Assembly: GCA_003024785.1 (NCBI GenBank)
Contig: PUQB01000339.1
Span: 211,518 to 275,517, forward strand
Reading direction: 5' to 3'
Source: Selaginella tamariscina
Lineage: Eukaryota; Streptophyta; Lycopodiopsida; Selaginellales; Selaginellaceae
DNA length: 64,000 nt
Shown: piece after piece, positions 45,882 through 59,954 of the stretch
Layout: each line of letters begins with the position of its first letter
Numbering within the stretch: position 1 is the stretch's first letter
Program-made: the position numbers and the translations under genes
Notes under the pieces: generated by a model
Seen by the model: only the letters and a program-made list of their open reading frames with translations
Database searches by the model: none
What the model was told of the DNA's origin: nothing

Positions 45882-46394
45882 ATGAGCTTCAAACTTTACA
45901 TTTTCGCTTTGGCATGGTTTTTTACTTGCGTAATTTATACAGTAAAAGCCCCACGTCCTGGCACTCTACTCTGCTATGACAACGGAAGAAGAAGCACTAA
46001 TGTAAATGATTTATGTGATTGTTCTGCCCTGGTTATTAACGACATTACAACTGATCGCACTCCACGTCAGTACATTCGTCGAAGAGGGGTCATATCAATG
46101 TTTGTTCGTGTCACTCAGTATCACGAGGGAGCTGGTGGAAGATATGATCCAAATGATTCTACGTTTGCAGATTTCTGGAGTGCAGTTAACAATCTGTGGG
46201 ACGAATGTCTTGCATATAATTATCCTGGAGGACAAGTTATCTTTGACGATGGTTCTATGCGTGTTGAAATCGTACGTCTGAGAGACGAGTTGATCAAGTA
46301 CCTCAACAACAACAACAACACGTCTAGTAACCTGATCAAGGACGCAAGGAATAAGACATATAGTGCTGGGATAACGGGAACATGCTCATATTAA
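45882..46394 (+). CDS. Small secreted cysteine-containing protein, copy 3 (intact)
   Basis: 170 residues with the same signal peptide (MSFKLYIFALAWFF...) and five mature cysteines at matching places (LLC, LCDC, DEC, GTCSY). Differences from copy 1 cluster in the charged region (TDRTPRQYIRRRG) and near the C-terminus, where three residues (SAG-type insertion) and one Asn are added. The start lies 202 bases after the transposon end, so the shared distal upstream block is separated from this gene by 8 kb of transposon. The proximal block with ATAAATATCGATACAGATAG is intact. Function unknown. Confidence 0.8.
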   Translation: MSFKLYIFALAWFFTCVIYTVKAPRPGTLLCYDNGRRSTNVNDLCDCSALVINDITTDRTPRQYIRRRGVISMFVRVTQYHEGAGGRYDPNDSTFADFWSAVNNLWDECLAYNYPGGQVIFDDGSMRVEIVRLRDELIKYLNNNNNTSSNLIKDARNKTYSAGITGTCSY

Positions 46395-47975
46395 TGGATC
46401 AAGGAAGCAAAGAATAAAATATATTATGTATAATTTGTTTTCTGTCTTCCGGCAGAATAAAATCTTATATTAATTCAGGCATTAATTTGTGTAATTTGAG
46501 TAGTTGGTGTGTTCAGTTAAAATTTCCTTTATAATATTATGCTATTATATTAAAACAACTCGATAGCACTTAACTTTTGCATGACACACATATATGTTAG
46601 AGAATATATTTATATATACCGGAGGCAACAGCTGAGAAATATTCTCGATTTTGAGAAGGATTTGGTGTTAGATAGAGCGTACATTTTTCTTCACTCACAA
46701 TCTAGTAATTATATGTTCTGTTTCTAATATTCTACGTAATAAGCGATAATATCAATTTTTTCCAATAAAATTACAGATGCAAAAATGTTAAAATTTATTA
46801 TATAGACTCTTGCATTTAGCCTAGTATATGCATAGACTACTGATGACATATACATAAATATAGTATAGAAAAATCTAAACATAGGTACTTTTTGAACAAT
46901 AGAATTCTCTCCCTTTCTAATAATACAAAAAAACATATATAAATTCCAAACATAAGTCGTAGTGCAACACTAGATTACACATACGTGTGTGTGTGTGTAC
47001 TTATGGCTAGAGGAACTCGACATTTTCTATTATGTATACGTTTTGACACACACCCACAGATTAAGTAAATAAATGGTTACTTGCACATAAACTTGAAGTG
47101 AATGGCTCACTCAGAACTTACTTGTAAATAACACATCATAAACTACAAATAAATTTATTAGAGGCTTTTGAATTTATGGTAATTAAAAGTTTATTAGATG
47201 TTAATCATTAGATCAACTACAAAACAAACAATTCTGGACTTAACACAGGCGTGCATACATACACATAATGTGTGTATACACACACACACACAAAAAAAAA
47301 AAAACACGAACCTTTGAGAAACCATTTCGTAAGTCCTCAACGACAAACCCAGAGGAACGCAATCTACACCGTAGACGTGTCGGAGGATGCTGTCGATTGA
47401 AACATCTAAATGATGATTTTTAATTCCCTTAACATCGCACAATATCAATAACTATATTACTTAAATAGAAATTCAATTTTCAATATACAACATTATTTTA
47501 TCTGAACACACACACTCATATAATATACAAAATCAAACATGTTCAATTCTACACATATCACTTATTTCAACCGTAGCATTCACACAGCTAATATAATACA
47601 GCAAAACAACTGTGCATTGCAGGCTAAGAGATACTTGAGACACTAGCCATGTACACTAACCAAAACAAGTTGAGAAACTTACGAGTGTGATTAGCTTATA
47701 CATTTCCAGAATTTATATAGAGGAAATATTAATAGTGTTACGATGTCAATGTTAATAAAAATTAACTTATTTCATTATTCTAAATGATATGTGGTTTTAC
47801 TGACAAGGTATCAACTGTTGCACATGTTGTCCCTGTGTGTTCGTAGCAAATAACTATGCTATAAGTCAACCTTAGAAGCTTGCGACCATCGGGTTGCACA
47901 CAACACGTTTGTTTTTTTGTACTAAATGATATTCTATAAATATCGATACAGATAGTACTATGAGACTAAGCAAAG
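46395..47975. other. Spacer between secreted gene and broken paralogue, unit B
   Basis: Matches 29858-31395. Holds TG/CA tracts (46985-46998, 47280-47292), the third copy of the antisense block (47305-47405) and the inverted promoter segment (47791-47921). No gene seen. Confidence 0.55.
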
Positions 47976-48743
47976 ATGAGCTTCAAACTTTACAGTTTCG
48001 CATTGTCATGGTTTATTACTTGTGTAATTTATACAGTAAAAGCAGCACGATAAGATGCTATTACAACGGAAGAGAAGACTATGTAAATGATTTATGTGAT
48101 TGTTCTGCCCTGGTTATTAACGACATTACAACTGATCGCCGTTCAGGTCAGTACACTCGTTGAAGAGGGCCCATATCAATGTATGTTCGTGTCACTGAGT
48201 ACCACGAGGGAGTTGGTGGAAGATATGATCCAAATGATCCTACGTTTGCAGATTTCTGGGACGCAGTCAACAATCTATGGGACGTGTGCCTTTCATATGA
48301 TTATCCTATAGGAGAAGTTACCTTTGACGATGGGGCTCACCTGCATAATACCGCCCCCCCCTAATTAGTTGGGGCGCCGCCTAAATATGATAGTGCCCTA
48401 ATTACAGTAAAGATGAAATATTATGATAATATACGCGTGGGCGGGACAATATACTTGTGCACACACGCATTAGAAATTAATTATGAACTTTTAATTTAAA
48501 AAAAATAATTATATACACACATACACATATGGTTACATTGAGTGGAATTAGAGAACCGCCATATTTTAGGCGGCGCCTCCTAAATTAGTGAATAATTAGG
48601 AGGGAGGGGCTGTATTATGTATTCTAGCCGACGATGGTTCAGAATCTATGCGTGTACGTCTGAGAAATGTATTGATCGAGTACCTCAACAACAGCAACAA
48701 CACGTCTAGTAACCTGATCAAGGACGCAAGGAATAAGACATAA
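47976..48743 (+). pseudogene. Secreted-protein family, copy 4, MITE-disrupted
   Basis: Same lesions as 31396-32167: stop after the signal peptide, small deletions, and the 296-bp MITE in the FDDG codons. Additional single-base differences exist. It is the segmental duplicate of that pseudogene. Confidence 0.9.
48334..48629. mobile_element. hAT-like MITE, unit B copy
   Basis: Duplicate of the 31757-32052 element with the same GACGATGG target duplication (48326-48333 and 48630-48637). Confidence 0.9.
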
Positions 48744-49850
48744 CAGGAACATGCTCATATTAATAAATTAAGGATGCAAAGAATAAACATACAGGAAGAA
48801 CATATGTGATTTGTTTTAAGTCCTCCTAGAGAACATAAGATGTCAATTAAGTTTTTTTTTTCCACCACAGTAGAACTTGTGATGGAAGATGAATAAGATT
48901 TATATTAGTTCAGGCATAGAAAAGAGGATAAAATCTCCTTTATAATATTACAGTACCATATTAACGCAACTCACATACAATAGCCTTCGTTAACATATTA
49001 AGCACTCAAGTAGCTTTTGCATGACACACATACACAGTGCATGTGTGCCTGCAAACGTCAAATGAACTATATCTATATATATATATATATGCTTTTTAAG
49101 GTAGAGAATGCTTTCTTAGTAAGCAATATAAATAACTGAGAACTATTCTCGACTTTTAGATGGATCGACGGACTCTAGTCAGGCAACATTTTCTTGAATC
49201 ACATTAATAAATAATATCAAAAGTTTTCTATATAGTCTTCTAACCTCGTATATACATAGATAAACATAGATAAATATATATAATTCGACATAGGTATTTT
49301 TTAAACGTTTTCCACCAAACATTAGTATGTGCATTACATATAAACATGCACAAACATGTACATTCTTTTATATATATATATAGACACACACACACACACA
49401 TTTATATTTAAAGTATACGGTCTGAGAGGAGGAAAATGCTTTCCCTGTGCCATCCGATAAAACAGTTCATTTAAGAATTTGCTTGTGTGCATGAATAACT
49501 ACAAATAAATTTAGTAAGAGGCTTTTGGATTTATGGTAATTAAATAGATGGTAATCATCAGAAACTACGAAACAAACAACACAGGCGTGATTACATACAC
49601 ATAATGTGTGTATATGCACACACGCACACACACACGAACCTTTGAGAAACCATTTTGTAAGTTCTCAATGACGGACAAGATCTACACCGTAGATATGTTG
49701 GAGGATGTTCACGCAGGCTGTCGATTGAAACATCAACAATAGTCCATATTACCCGTTCAAAATATATCTCTCGGGTTCGAACTGTATCTGCAATTCTACA
49801 TCAACTACCAACCAAATAACACATAGCAGATGCATTATGTATACAATATA

Positions 49851-49907
<57 letters not shown>

Positions 49908-50052
49908 AAAACAGAGCACTGGCCCGCAGACGAACATTCTTTAGTGCTCCTGCCTCAGTAGAGGAGCGACTCATAATATAAACGGTAAAATGACAAAGTA
50001 TCAAGTTAATTTATAAATTGACACTTTCAGAATTATATATATACACACTATA

Positions 50053-50092
<40 letters not shown>

Positions 50093-53000
50093 TATATAAA
50101 AAATTGTTATTATATAAAAAGGTCATATCAGATCTCTTATTAAGGCCAACTAAAAATTGCCACGTAGGATAAAGAAATTAATTAACCCTTGCACACTTGT
50201 CTAACGGATAATTGATTTGACAGCCTTAGTAAGGGGTGACTTTGAAGTTTTATTTTTTCGTTACGTTCCATTGTTTTAGTTTGGTAGACCTCTTTAATAA
50301 ATGTCATTTTCTTTATTTATTAATTTATAACTCCCAGTAGGCATATTAAAAGTTGCCATATGTAAATATACAAATTAATTGATGTAAGACATAACCATCC
50401 TTATAAGGGAGGTGACATTAAGAAGTTAAAAAGGAGATATCACATGCATACAAGATTGTGAAGGATCGAGATAAAAAAACAAATATAAAACCAATATAAT
50501 AAGAAAGTGGTCATATGAGGTAATGAGATTTACAAAGGAAGCTTCATAAGTGATGAACTAGACAAAATATTTAATTGCATCTTTATAAATGGTTATGAAG
50601 TGTATATCGTTGAAGTTTCATTAGAAAATGTGGGAAGACACCAAATAGTTAGGGAATCTTGAAATTACAATGGAGGTGACCCTAAGAAGTTAAAAGGAGA
50701 TATCATAAGAATACAAGATTATGAGAGATCAAGATAAGAAACAAATATAAGACCAATACATTAAGGAAGTGGTGATATGAGTAGTGAGATTTACAAAGGA
50801 AGCTTTATAAGCGACGAATTGAACAAAATATTTTATCATATCTTTATAAATGGCCATAGAGTGTATATCATTTCTTTAATTGAAGTCTCACTAAAAAAAC
50901 AATACTATTAAAAGTTGAATATGTAAAATTAAAGAGCTTTTACTAAATATAAAGGTTGTAACAGTTTCAAAAGGTGAATGTAAGAGTGATTTATTTATTA
51001 TTTTTTTTATTAAAATTAATACTAAGCCATTTTTATACTACTTGGTAAAATGCTAATGAATAATAATAATTTTAGGTTGATTTTAAGATACATTAATTAT
51101 TTATTAACACATATTTGTTCATAAACAAATGATAAAAAGAAACTATGGGAAGCTTATTTACTTTAATGTACTATTAATGGTAAGTAAATCGTTTGTTATA
51201 TATTAATATCAAGAAATACTAATCAAATGTTTTAAGTAAGATAAATAAGTAATTCAAGTTTATAAATTTGGATCTACATATTTTCTTTTAAGCATATAAT
51301 TAACATATGATTTTGATTCATTATTTTTAATTTGTAAATAAAATTAAAATTAATTATAAGAAAATGCAAATTTGTTAAGAGAGAAGAGTTTTAAGATAAC
51401 AATTCTTAATTTCCAAATCTTCTTATTGTGAAGTTGCTCATTGAAACATCTAATTAAAAATTTATAATATATAAAATTTAATATGTTTATTTAACATTGA
51501 TATGTGATATACCTTAATATGTAATTGTATGAATGCATAAAGTTTATGTTTAATTTACATTGAAACCAACATGTTTTTGTTTAAAACATATAATAGTAAT
51601 AATAATAAGTGTATTGAAAAGTTATGTAATGAGAATGCATACACTATAATTGGCAAGCCTAACAATGTTTTTATTATGAAGTATTAACAACGTAAATATA
51701 TATTAATGAACCTAAAAATTATATGTAATTTAAACATATAAACAATTGACATAATAAATCATGTAAGATGAATATTTAAGATAATAATGTGTAAAACATG
51801 TTGTCATTGTGTAATAAAACATATTAATAAAGTGTAAATATTATACTTGTTATTTATTACATATACACATTAAAACACTCCATTTTAAAGTAAAACTTTT
51901 AAGTAACATTTATTTTTTATTTGATAATGATGTAAAGCATATCATCTACTATTTTATGTGCAAAGATGTATTAATTTATAATTTTTAATATTTAATAATC
52001 TACATTCAATTGAGATATACTTATTAATATAAATTAAATTTATTAAAAAAATTAAATAATTAAAAGATACATCATTATATTGATAACTTTAAAACTTATA
52101 AATGTTTTTCCACAAAACAAAGAGGCATAGACTAATTCAAACATATATTATTGTATAAATGAATGAGTTATATAAAATATTATACATGAAAGTTTTAATG
52201 TTTATACATTTTCATTTGTGATGTGCTTGTATGTATGTAGTAAATCAAAATCTTTTTCATTCCTTTTGATTTTTTATACATTATGTATGTAGTATTTAAG
52301 CAAATAAATATCTTTTTTATTTTTAAAAATTCTTATACATTGATATCATATGTTTTTAAAAAGTATAATTTGATAGCGCTATAACTTTATTAAAATTTAG
52401 TATATCACAAATATAAATGATTATTGTCAAAAATAATTTAATATATTAATGACCTTATGCTTTGGTTGTTATATTGTGTGACATTCATCTTAGTATCACA
52501 TATAAATTAATATTGTTTTCCAAAATATAAATTATTAATATAATTCCTTGTATATAAGAGTCACACATGGTATAACAAACATGGTTTGTAAATGTTTAAT
52601 TGTCAAAAATTCACACTTACAATTAAATAATGATATAAACAATATTTACATTATGAATTAAGATGTGTGCCCTGTTTAATTAAGATCCCTTGATGATGAA
52701 GTAAAATATAAAATATAAAAGAGATTCTGAAAGAAAACATATGCAATTAGTTTTGATTTCAATGAACTCACAAACAATTTATAAAATATTGATATACGTA
52801 TAACCGATTGTTACCTTATACTAGAGTACATTACGTCTTCAAACCGTATTTGACTCCACACATTAACCTTTTAAGGTAAGGTTCAAGGTCATTAATGTTC
52901 TAGTACATATATTAAAATTAAAAAAATAAGGGTTTTATTATATAAATTAAGTAAAATAAATGTAGGACAAGTATGCTAGAGACTAAGAAGTTTTATTCTT

Positions 53001-53850
53001 TGACCCAAAAAGCTTTAACTTATATCATTAAATTACACTTTTGTGTTGCATTAACTTTTCAAGACCTTAAATTTAAATTTAAATAATAAACTTATTGGTA
53101 TTATACACTATTTTATTTAAGTATGTCACATGTAAAAAATTAATTAATTCTTTTTGTTTGGTCTTATTTAAACACACATTATGCAAGTCTAGAAGTTAAG
53201 GCTTTGCACCAAACCTCTTCTTCCACAACAAGTTATACGAACAATACTCTGCTTTCAAAATAATTATATTTCTCTTTTTACAAATTTATATTTTATTAAA
53301 CTGATTTTGATAAATCATTCGTATAGTTTAAAGTTTAGAAAGAAAATTAAAATTATTAAGATTTTACTCACTGTTTTATGCAATAAATAGTCTAAATTTA
53401 TGTTTTCGATTGCGCCAACTTCCTTGATGATGGCAACCCATGAGGGCCAAATCTATAAATAAATAAACATTTTTATTTGAAGATAAAAATTGAATACTAT
53501 CGTAATTCCCACTAAAAGCTGCCAATGAATGCTTCATTTTTTATCGTACTTCCACAGATCTTAACAAACTATGGTCATAAGTGAAAGTATTAAACTCATT
53601 CCCACTTCTTCATAAGAACAAATTATCATAGGTTTTACAATTAAACCATAGGTTTTACAGTTAAACAATGCTTCAGTCATGGCAATCTCTATCATTTATT
53701 TCAACGATAGCATTCACACAGCTAAGAAAATACAGTAAAACAATTGTGCATAGCATGCCTTCATACTTGGAGACACTAGCCATGTAGAATTAACCAAAAC
53801 AGCTTGAGAACTTACGAGTGTGATTATTTGTAATAAATCAGTGGAAATTG
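48744..53850. other. AT-rich spacer of unit B, no gene seen
   Basis: Near-copy of 32168-37623 without the 249-bp MITE. (TA)n runs at 49853-49905 and about 50057-50087, CA tracts at 49386-49400 and 49616-49635. 53250-53842 is the shared upstream block of the secreted-protein genes; GGAAATTG at 53843-53850 is the left target duplication of the second transposon. Confidence 0.6.
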
Positions 53851-55549
53851 GAGTGCCGCCATTTTGGAGGCTTGGGGCCCATGAGGCCTGGGCTCAAATA
53901 TTCTAGAATATTCTAGAATATTCTTTTGGGTACCAGTATTGGCCTCAGTCAGCAAAATTGTTTTTCTAGTAAAACCATTGTATTTATACCTTATTCTTTT
54001 TTATATTAGCTTAATTTATTACTCAATACACACTAGCTCTTCATCTTAAGCAAAGTTGCAGTTCTCGAACCACCAGCTAGGCTTGGATGTGGAGGTGTCT
54101 GAGTAAGTATTTTCTCTGGTCGAATGTTCTTTGCGAGCTTGTTTGTTGCCAACCTAGAGAGTTCGAAACTCTTCTTAGTTCCTATAATATTCCTTCTAAG
54201 TTCGACGGCAGCTAACAACGATGATCCGGTTCCAGAACCAATATCCCAAACAAGGTCGCCAGGTCTACTGAGATGATCGACTAAAAGCTGCATGAGTCGA
54301 ACACTCTTCAGTCGAATCATCATGTACAAACTTCCATTAAGATAGACAAAGCAAAGTACTTCATTACCAAGCCTTTTGAAAATGGTCGGTAGTATTGACG
54401 AGGATCGTGTTTGTCAATGCCAGAGGGTTTGGCTTCTTCGACTTCTTCTTAGAGCTTTGCAGCACCAAGAGAACCAACAAGTTATCTTGCCACATAGACC
54501 AAGTTAAACTTGAACATGAATAGCTAGCATACCTTAATTTTGTCACGGTATCCCTAGCCTCATGCACGGTAGATGTTGTTAAGTCCCTGCAACCTCCATG
54601 TTGATTACCACAACCGCCTGAATTATTGCCAAAACAGAAGAAGAAGTCACGAAGACGACCATGAAACCACTCGCTGCCAAGTGCATTCCACTGAACTGCA
54701 AGGCCTCCTCAAACTTCACTGGATCTAGCTGCACAATGTCCTTGTTGATGCTAGCACCTCCATATACAAGCTCATTGGGCAAGTTGAGGATGATGAGGTT
54801 GAAGCCGTATTCACCTGCCACTTCCTAGAACAGCGTTTGTGACTCAGGCGTATGTAGTTTGTCAACATGTTGTCAGAGCTTGGTGTACACCTTTGTCTGG
54901 GAAGCACCCGGCTTGAAGAAAGACATGCTCATGAGTGTAAAGTCGATTGCCAGCGGAGGTGCCGTAGAAGAGCTTGGTCCCACTCTCGATCCCTTTGCAG
55001 GTGTAGATGTCTTTTGCACCATCTTCTTCATCTTGTTCTTCTTGATAGCCTCTACTTTGTCCGGCTCCCAAACAATCAATGGAAGATCATTGGCATGCAC
55101 ATCGAACAGTGAGCTCTCTCAAGTTGGTGGCTGCTGCGACAAACAGTCAAGCCAAAATGGAACATGCTTGTGTTCGAATGTTGTTAGAGCTCCTCTGCTC
55201 TTCGACCACATGTGAGGCTCGTTTGTATGATCTGTCCACAGCTTCATCGTCTGAGACGGTGCCATTTTCTTCACTAGTATGAACCTGCAACACAAAGTTA
55301 GTTAGTAGTAATGCTGGAATGAAAGCTTACCTCCATATCATCTGACGCGCAAACTCCTCATGCTCCAAAAACTCATTCGGCTCCATCGAATAAGTGAACT
55401 GTATGCAGTCATGGAAGGGCTGAAAGACCAGGCACTTGCTCCAAGTTCGCATCTCGTCAAACTAGCTCATGAAGTTGACATTCGTTCCAACTTCTTCACC
55501 ATCCTCTTGTAGTCCTTTAAGGATCTGAATGGCTTTCTCACGCACAACT

Positions 55550-56532
55550 TGTCATAATTTTTACTATGACTCAACCCTTTACTTTGGGGTTTGACTGTTG
55601 TTACCTACTGGATTATGTGACGAACCCTAGATGTAGAAGAAACAAGCCCGCATAGTGCACTTGGGTATTTAGTGATGGTCCGGCCAGGTGTCGTTAGGTA
55701 TTTGCAAGAAACTCTAGGCGAAGCTAGCACTTCCATTTAGAGAACCCTCCCCCGTTTTGACGTTCCAGGTTAGGGTTTTTCGCAAATTATAGCTTGTCAA
55801 AATAAGGGTTAGAGACACCCTAGGGTTGACCTAACCCTAGGGTTGCCCTAACCTTACGTCCTAAACCCCCCCTAGGGGTTAGGTTTAGGATTAGGTTAGG
55901 ACAACCATTTTCTCTAAGGGCTGGCATTTCCGTGCCAGCCCACTTACTCACTTAGGTAAACAGGGGGGGGGGGGGGGGGTTCGTCACATAAATAAGGTAG
56001 AGTATATGTAGTGAGGCTTCCTGGGTTCAAGAGAGAGCTTGTTAACCTCCTACCGGTGCAAGCTAAGCTTGTGTCGTCAAGGTGCAACCCTCTGTTGTGC
56101 CGCCCAAACTTCCACACGACAGGGGTACAACCCACCCTAGGGTTAGACTATCCTTATCGTTGGCAGGATCTTGCCTTTGAGATAGGGGCACGTCACTTCC
56201 AAGGAGTTAGTCAGATTCTTTGGTCCAAAAACCTGCCCGCAAGCTCAAAGACATTGCTCGAGTTCACATTCCGCAAAACTAGTGGTTGAGGCCTTGCTCC
56301 GGCCGCCTCAACCATGCCAAGCTAGGAACGACACCTAAAGCTCGGCTAGTCCGTGTATCCTGATTCACAAGGTGAGTCTCGTTCGTGGGCTTAGTCAGTT
56401 AGGGGTTTGAGTTCCTAAAGCTTGGGTTCCTAATACGGGTTATTTACCAGATTCCATGGGGTTTCCAGAGAGGGGATTCCAGGGTTGGCACTTGGCAAGC
56501 CGCCTTTGTGGCACCAGGTAAAAACTCTGACA
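55550..56532 (+). mobile_element. Solo-LTR-like insertion, 983 bp
   Basis: Starts TGTCATAATTTTTAC, ends AAAACTCTGACA (TG...CA), flanked by CAACT (55545-55549) and CAACC (56533-56537). Copy A of the transposon shows the uninterrupted site. No coding frame. It contains a run of 17 G at 55963-55979. Confidence 0.8.
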
Positions 56533-57789
56533 CAACCTTCCAATACAAGTCCAAGGTGAATCACTTGATCCACTCTTTGTCCTGCATGCCTGGTAGCCTA
56601 AGTGTCTGTTATTCTGCCTTGGATTCGAGATGAGTGAGCTTGTTCAAGTATCAGAGTCGCAACATGTTTGATATCTTTGCCTATGACATTGCATACAGCT
56701 TCTCAATGCCCATCCAACAACATTGTTTATGAGAGATGTTCGTCACCTTCTAGAACCACTCCTCCCCCAGGGTCTATGATAGAGAGGAACTTGTGCATAC
56801 GCTTGTCATGCTTTTTGTACACTAGCTGCTTCAGGTTCAGTTCAAGCTGTGGATTGCCTTTAGCACTGGTGACTACTCTGTTGAGATCATCGTCGATCTC
56901 GTTCTGCACATAGAATAAGTTAAAAATTTCTTTCTTATCAATCAAACCAAAGGTTACCTTGAAAAGAATCTTTGCGCAGATCAGGTTCGGAAGAGGATGC
57001 CAAGTCACCTTTCCTGATGCACTCTCCTTCCACTTCTGCACCTCAAGACGATCAACCTTCATGAGCAACTCAAGGATTTTCTGAGTTCCTTCAGTACTAG
57101 TGCAAACCGCCTTTACAGCGAGGAGAATATGTGATAGTGTTGTTTCCATAGATGTTGTTGAAGATCTGTTCATTGAAACTGTAAATCCAGACTCTCAACG
57201 AAAAGAAAAGAAAATACTCACATGTTTATCGATTGGAACATCGAAACCAGTTAACGATTGTCGAGGTTCTCTGTGGAGATGAAACTCGATCGAATGTGAA
57301 TAGCCCATCGTTGGTTGTCCTTTGTATCCTCTCGGTAGAGCTTTTGCAAAGCCTGTAGCTTATGGTTCCCATCCCAACAGCTGAACTTCCGGTTTGACAG
57401 CCTCGAAGCCCACTATTTGTATTCCGGTTGAGTAAGAGCTTGCTCAAAAGATTAGTGCTACTCGTATTGAACTGTGTCGCTCCAATAGCTCCTCAGTAGT
57501 GAGTAGATCTTCGATGGACAGAATGAACAAGGCCATGTTGCATAGTTAATCAGCCTTCTTCAACAATGACACCAGCATGTCCAAGTCCCCTAGGTTTACT
57601 CGTCGATCCACCTCGTTTGAATGCATTCTACAGATTAGCACATCATGAGGATCACCAAGTCCCTTGATTGTAATTTTGTCTAGCAGGTTCGCTGAGCTCT
57701 CCAAATGCAGGCTAGCCGATACGCTATATAACTCCTTCGGCTCCTTATCGCTCTTCGCCTTCTTGCCTTTTGGATCAGCTTTCCCACGG

Positions 57790-59543
57790 TGTTAGAGTTT
57801 TAACCCAAAGGGCCAACACGTGGCTGCTAATTGGCCATTTGGCGTCATCACCCTGTGTGAGCAACGCTAAGTTTCCCAGAACAACCCCAACGACCCCTAG
57901 GGTTAGACTCTAATGCCCAAGTGGACAGGAGACTTAGGGTTTAGCCTAAGTCTCCCTAGAATGTATGCCCCAAACCCTTGGGGATAACCCTAGTTGACTT
58001 AGGGTTTAGCCTAAGTCTCCCTAGAGTATCTACCCCCAAAACCCTTGAGGGATAACTCTAGTTGACTTAGGGTCTTGCCCTAGAAGACCTAGACATGCTC
58101 ATGCCCTAACCCCCATCAAGGAGACATGTGTTCCACACATACCCCGTGACAGAGCTAAGGCATCGTCACTTACCCCTTGAGGAATCACCCTCATCCGAGA
58201 GTACAACCCCTTTAGGGCAACAAGGGGTACCCTGAACCACGACTAACCCCTAAGGGTTTGAGTGGCCAAGTCATACCCTAGACCTAGGTTAGTACTTAGT
58301 GAGGACACGAGTGCGCGCCGTAGGCGGACACGAGTGTTCTGCTAAGCAAACTCCCTAAGGCTAGGTTTGGGATAACCCTAAGCACATGACCTTGCGAGTG
58401 CCTCACGAAAGGGCTCCTGCTAACATGTTTAGGTTGTTCAACCCTTGAATTCCAAGGAGAACACTCCCCTAGCCAAGTGTGCCAAAGCACACCTAGTTAT
58501 GAGACCAACCTCCCTTGAGCGGATGCCCAAGGCTTAGCACCCTAGTGCAAGCACAAGCATGTCTGTTTGCTAGAGTATCCAACCCCTTAGCAACAAACCC
58601 ATGACATAACCCCAAAGGGTGTGCCTCAGGCATTGTACCGTGTGACGTTTAGCCCAGTGTCACATCTCCATGTGACACTGCCTTCCCCGATGTGGGCTAT
58701 CATGCCATAGCCCTTAGATTCAAGAGTTGCACCAAGTTCCACAAACGTGGCTCTTAAATGCCAACTCTAGAACCCCTCAATTATTCCTCAAGACTGGTAA
58801 GGAACCCTGTCAATCAAGAACCCACACCCACATTGGACAAGGACACGAACGTGCCCTGTTAGCTGTGAGTGTGCTCCTAGCTTAATATGGAGGAGGAGGC
58901 TGGAGACAAGCCTCAACCTCAGCTCTTGGAACGTGCATCCGACAAGACCTCCCAGGCATGGATTCACCAACGTTAAGGGTAAGCTACCCCGAAGGTGGGA
59001 CGTACCCTTGGCATCTGGAAGTTAGGGCGGCACAACAGAGGGTTGTGCCTTGACGACACAAGCTAGAGCTTGCACCGGGAGAAGAGTAACGAGCTCATCA
59101 TGAACCCAGGAACCCTCACTCCTATATACTACCTTATTTATGTGACAGAGCCCCCCCCCCTGTTTTCCTATTTACATAAGTGGGCTAGCACTGAAATCTC
59201 ATTCCCAGAGGGAACATACTTGGTGATTATCCATCAACCCCTAAACCCTAACATGTCAAACCTGGGGGTATTTCTAAGCATATCCGACATGCCGAACTCA
59301 CCGGAACTAGCCATTAATCCAACCGGGACACGGAAAAGAGGGTAAGAGTTTTCTAGAAGGTAAGTGCTACCTTCGCTTAGAGTTTCTCGCGATATCTAAG
59401 GATAGCCGGTCGGACTACCCCTAAACACCTAAGTGCACTAAGCGGGGCTGTTTCTCACTACATCTAGGACTTGTCAACATAGTACAGTAGGTAACAACAG
59501 TCAACGTTTAAAGTAAAGAGGAGTCATAGTAAAAACTATGACA
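57790..59543 (-). mobile_element. Solo-LTR-like insertion, 1754 bp, opposite orientation
   Basis: Starts TGTTAGAGTTTTAACCC and ends AAAACTATGACA, with an exact 5-bp duplication CACGG (57785-57789 and 59544-59548). Its reverse complement is homologous to the 55550 insertion and to 25844 onwards. The interior has many CCCTAA-like runs but no retrotransposon coding frames. Either a solo LTR or a non-autonomous element. Confidence 0.85.
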
Positions 59544-59954
59544 CACGGCCTCTCTTTTTGTTGACTGCCTCCTCCAAGTTGTCCTCGGTAAAAGAAGAAA
59601 GAGCTTTAACTACCTCTATCATTTGCACTTGCTCTTTCAGGATTGCAACCTCAGCGGATGAAGAAGGCAATTGTGACGAGCTCTCCAAGAAATCTGTGAT
59701 GATTGATGGAGGCTGCTCCTGCTCAACTGGTACTACTTGAGGTTGAGTCACTGGAGGATCCTCCTTTGCTATATTAGATGGTTCTCCTCTCTTTCCTCGC
59801 TTGTGCTTCGATATCCTCTTCTCTTCCTGTGGCTCTTCATCAGGCACAATCTCTTATAGACGTTTTGAAGCTTTCACCATTTTGTAAACTCTGGAAAGCA
59901 AACACACAAGTCAATTTATTTGGAGACAAAAGGAAAAACAAAAACCAAAGATGA

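Larger units (their letters stand above)
54033..59880 (-). pseudogene. ParB-like / amino DNA methyltransferase gene, copy B (interrupted)
   Basis: Starts at the ATG equivalent 59880 with an early stop before PDEEPQEEKRISKHKRG. It is interrupted by LTR-type insertions at 57790-59543 and 55550-56532. The ParB-like DGNHR region lies near 57370-57350 (damaged). The methyltransferase part is better preserved than in copy A: NLIILNLPNELVYGG at about 54812-54768, GFMVVFVTSSSVLAIIQ, and an open C-terminal frame (54329-54033) with GDLVWDIGSGTGSSLLAAVE followed by RRNIIGTKKSFELSRLA, as expected for the SAM-binding motif I and the next strand. The end is LLKMKS. The altered NLPN motif is shared with copy A. 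Confidence 0.75.

Noticed and set aside
57790..59543. CCCTAA-like runs as an interstitial telomere
   Set aside because: The runs are irregular and lie within an LTR-type element with a clean 5-bp target duplication.
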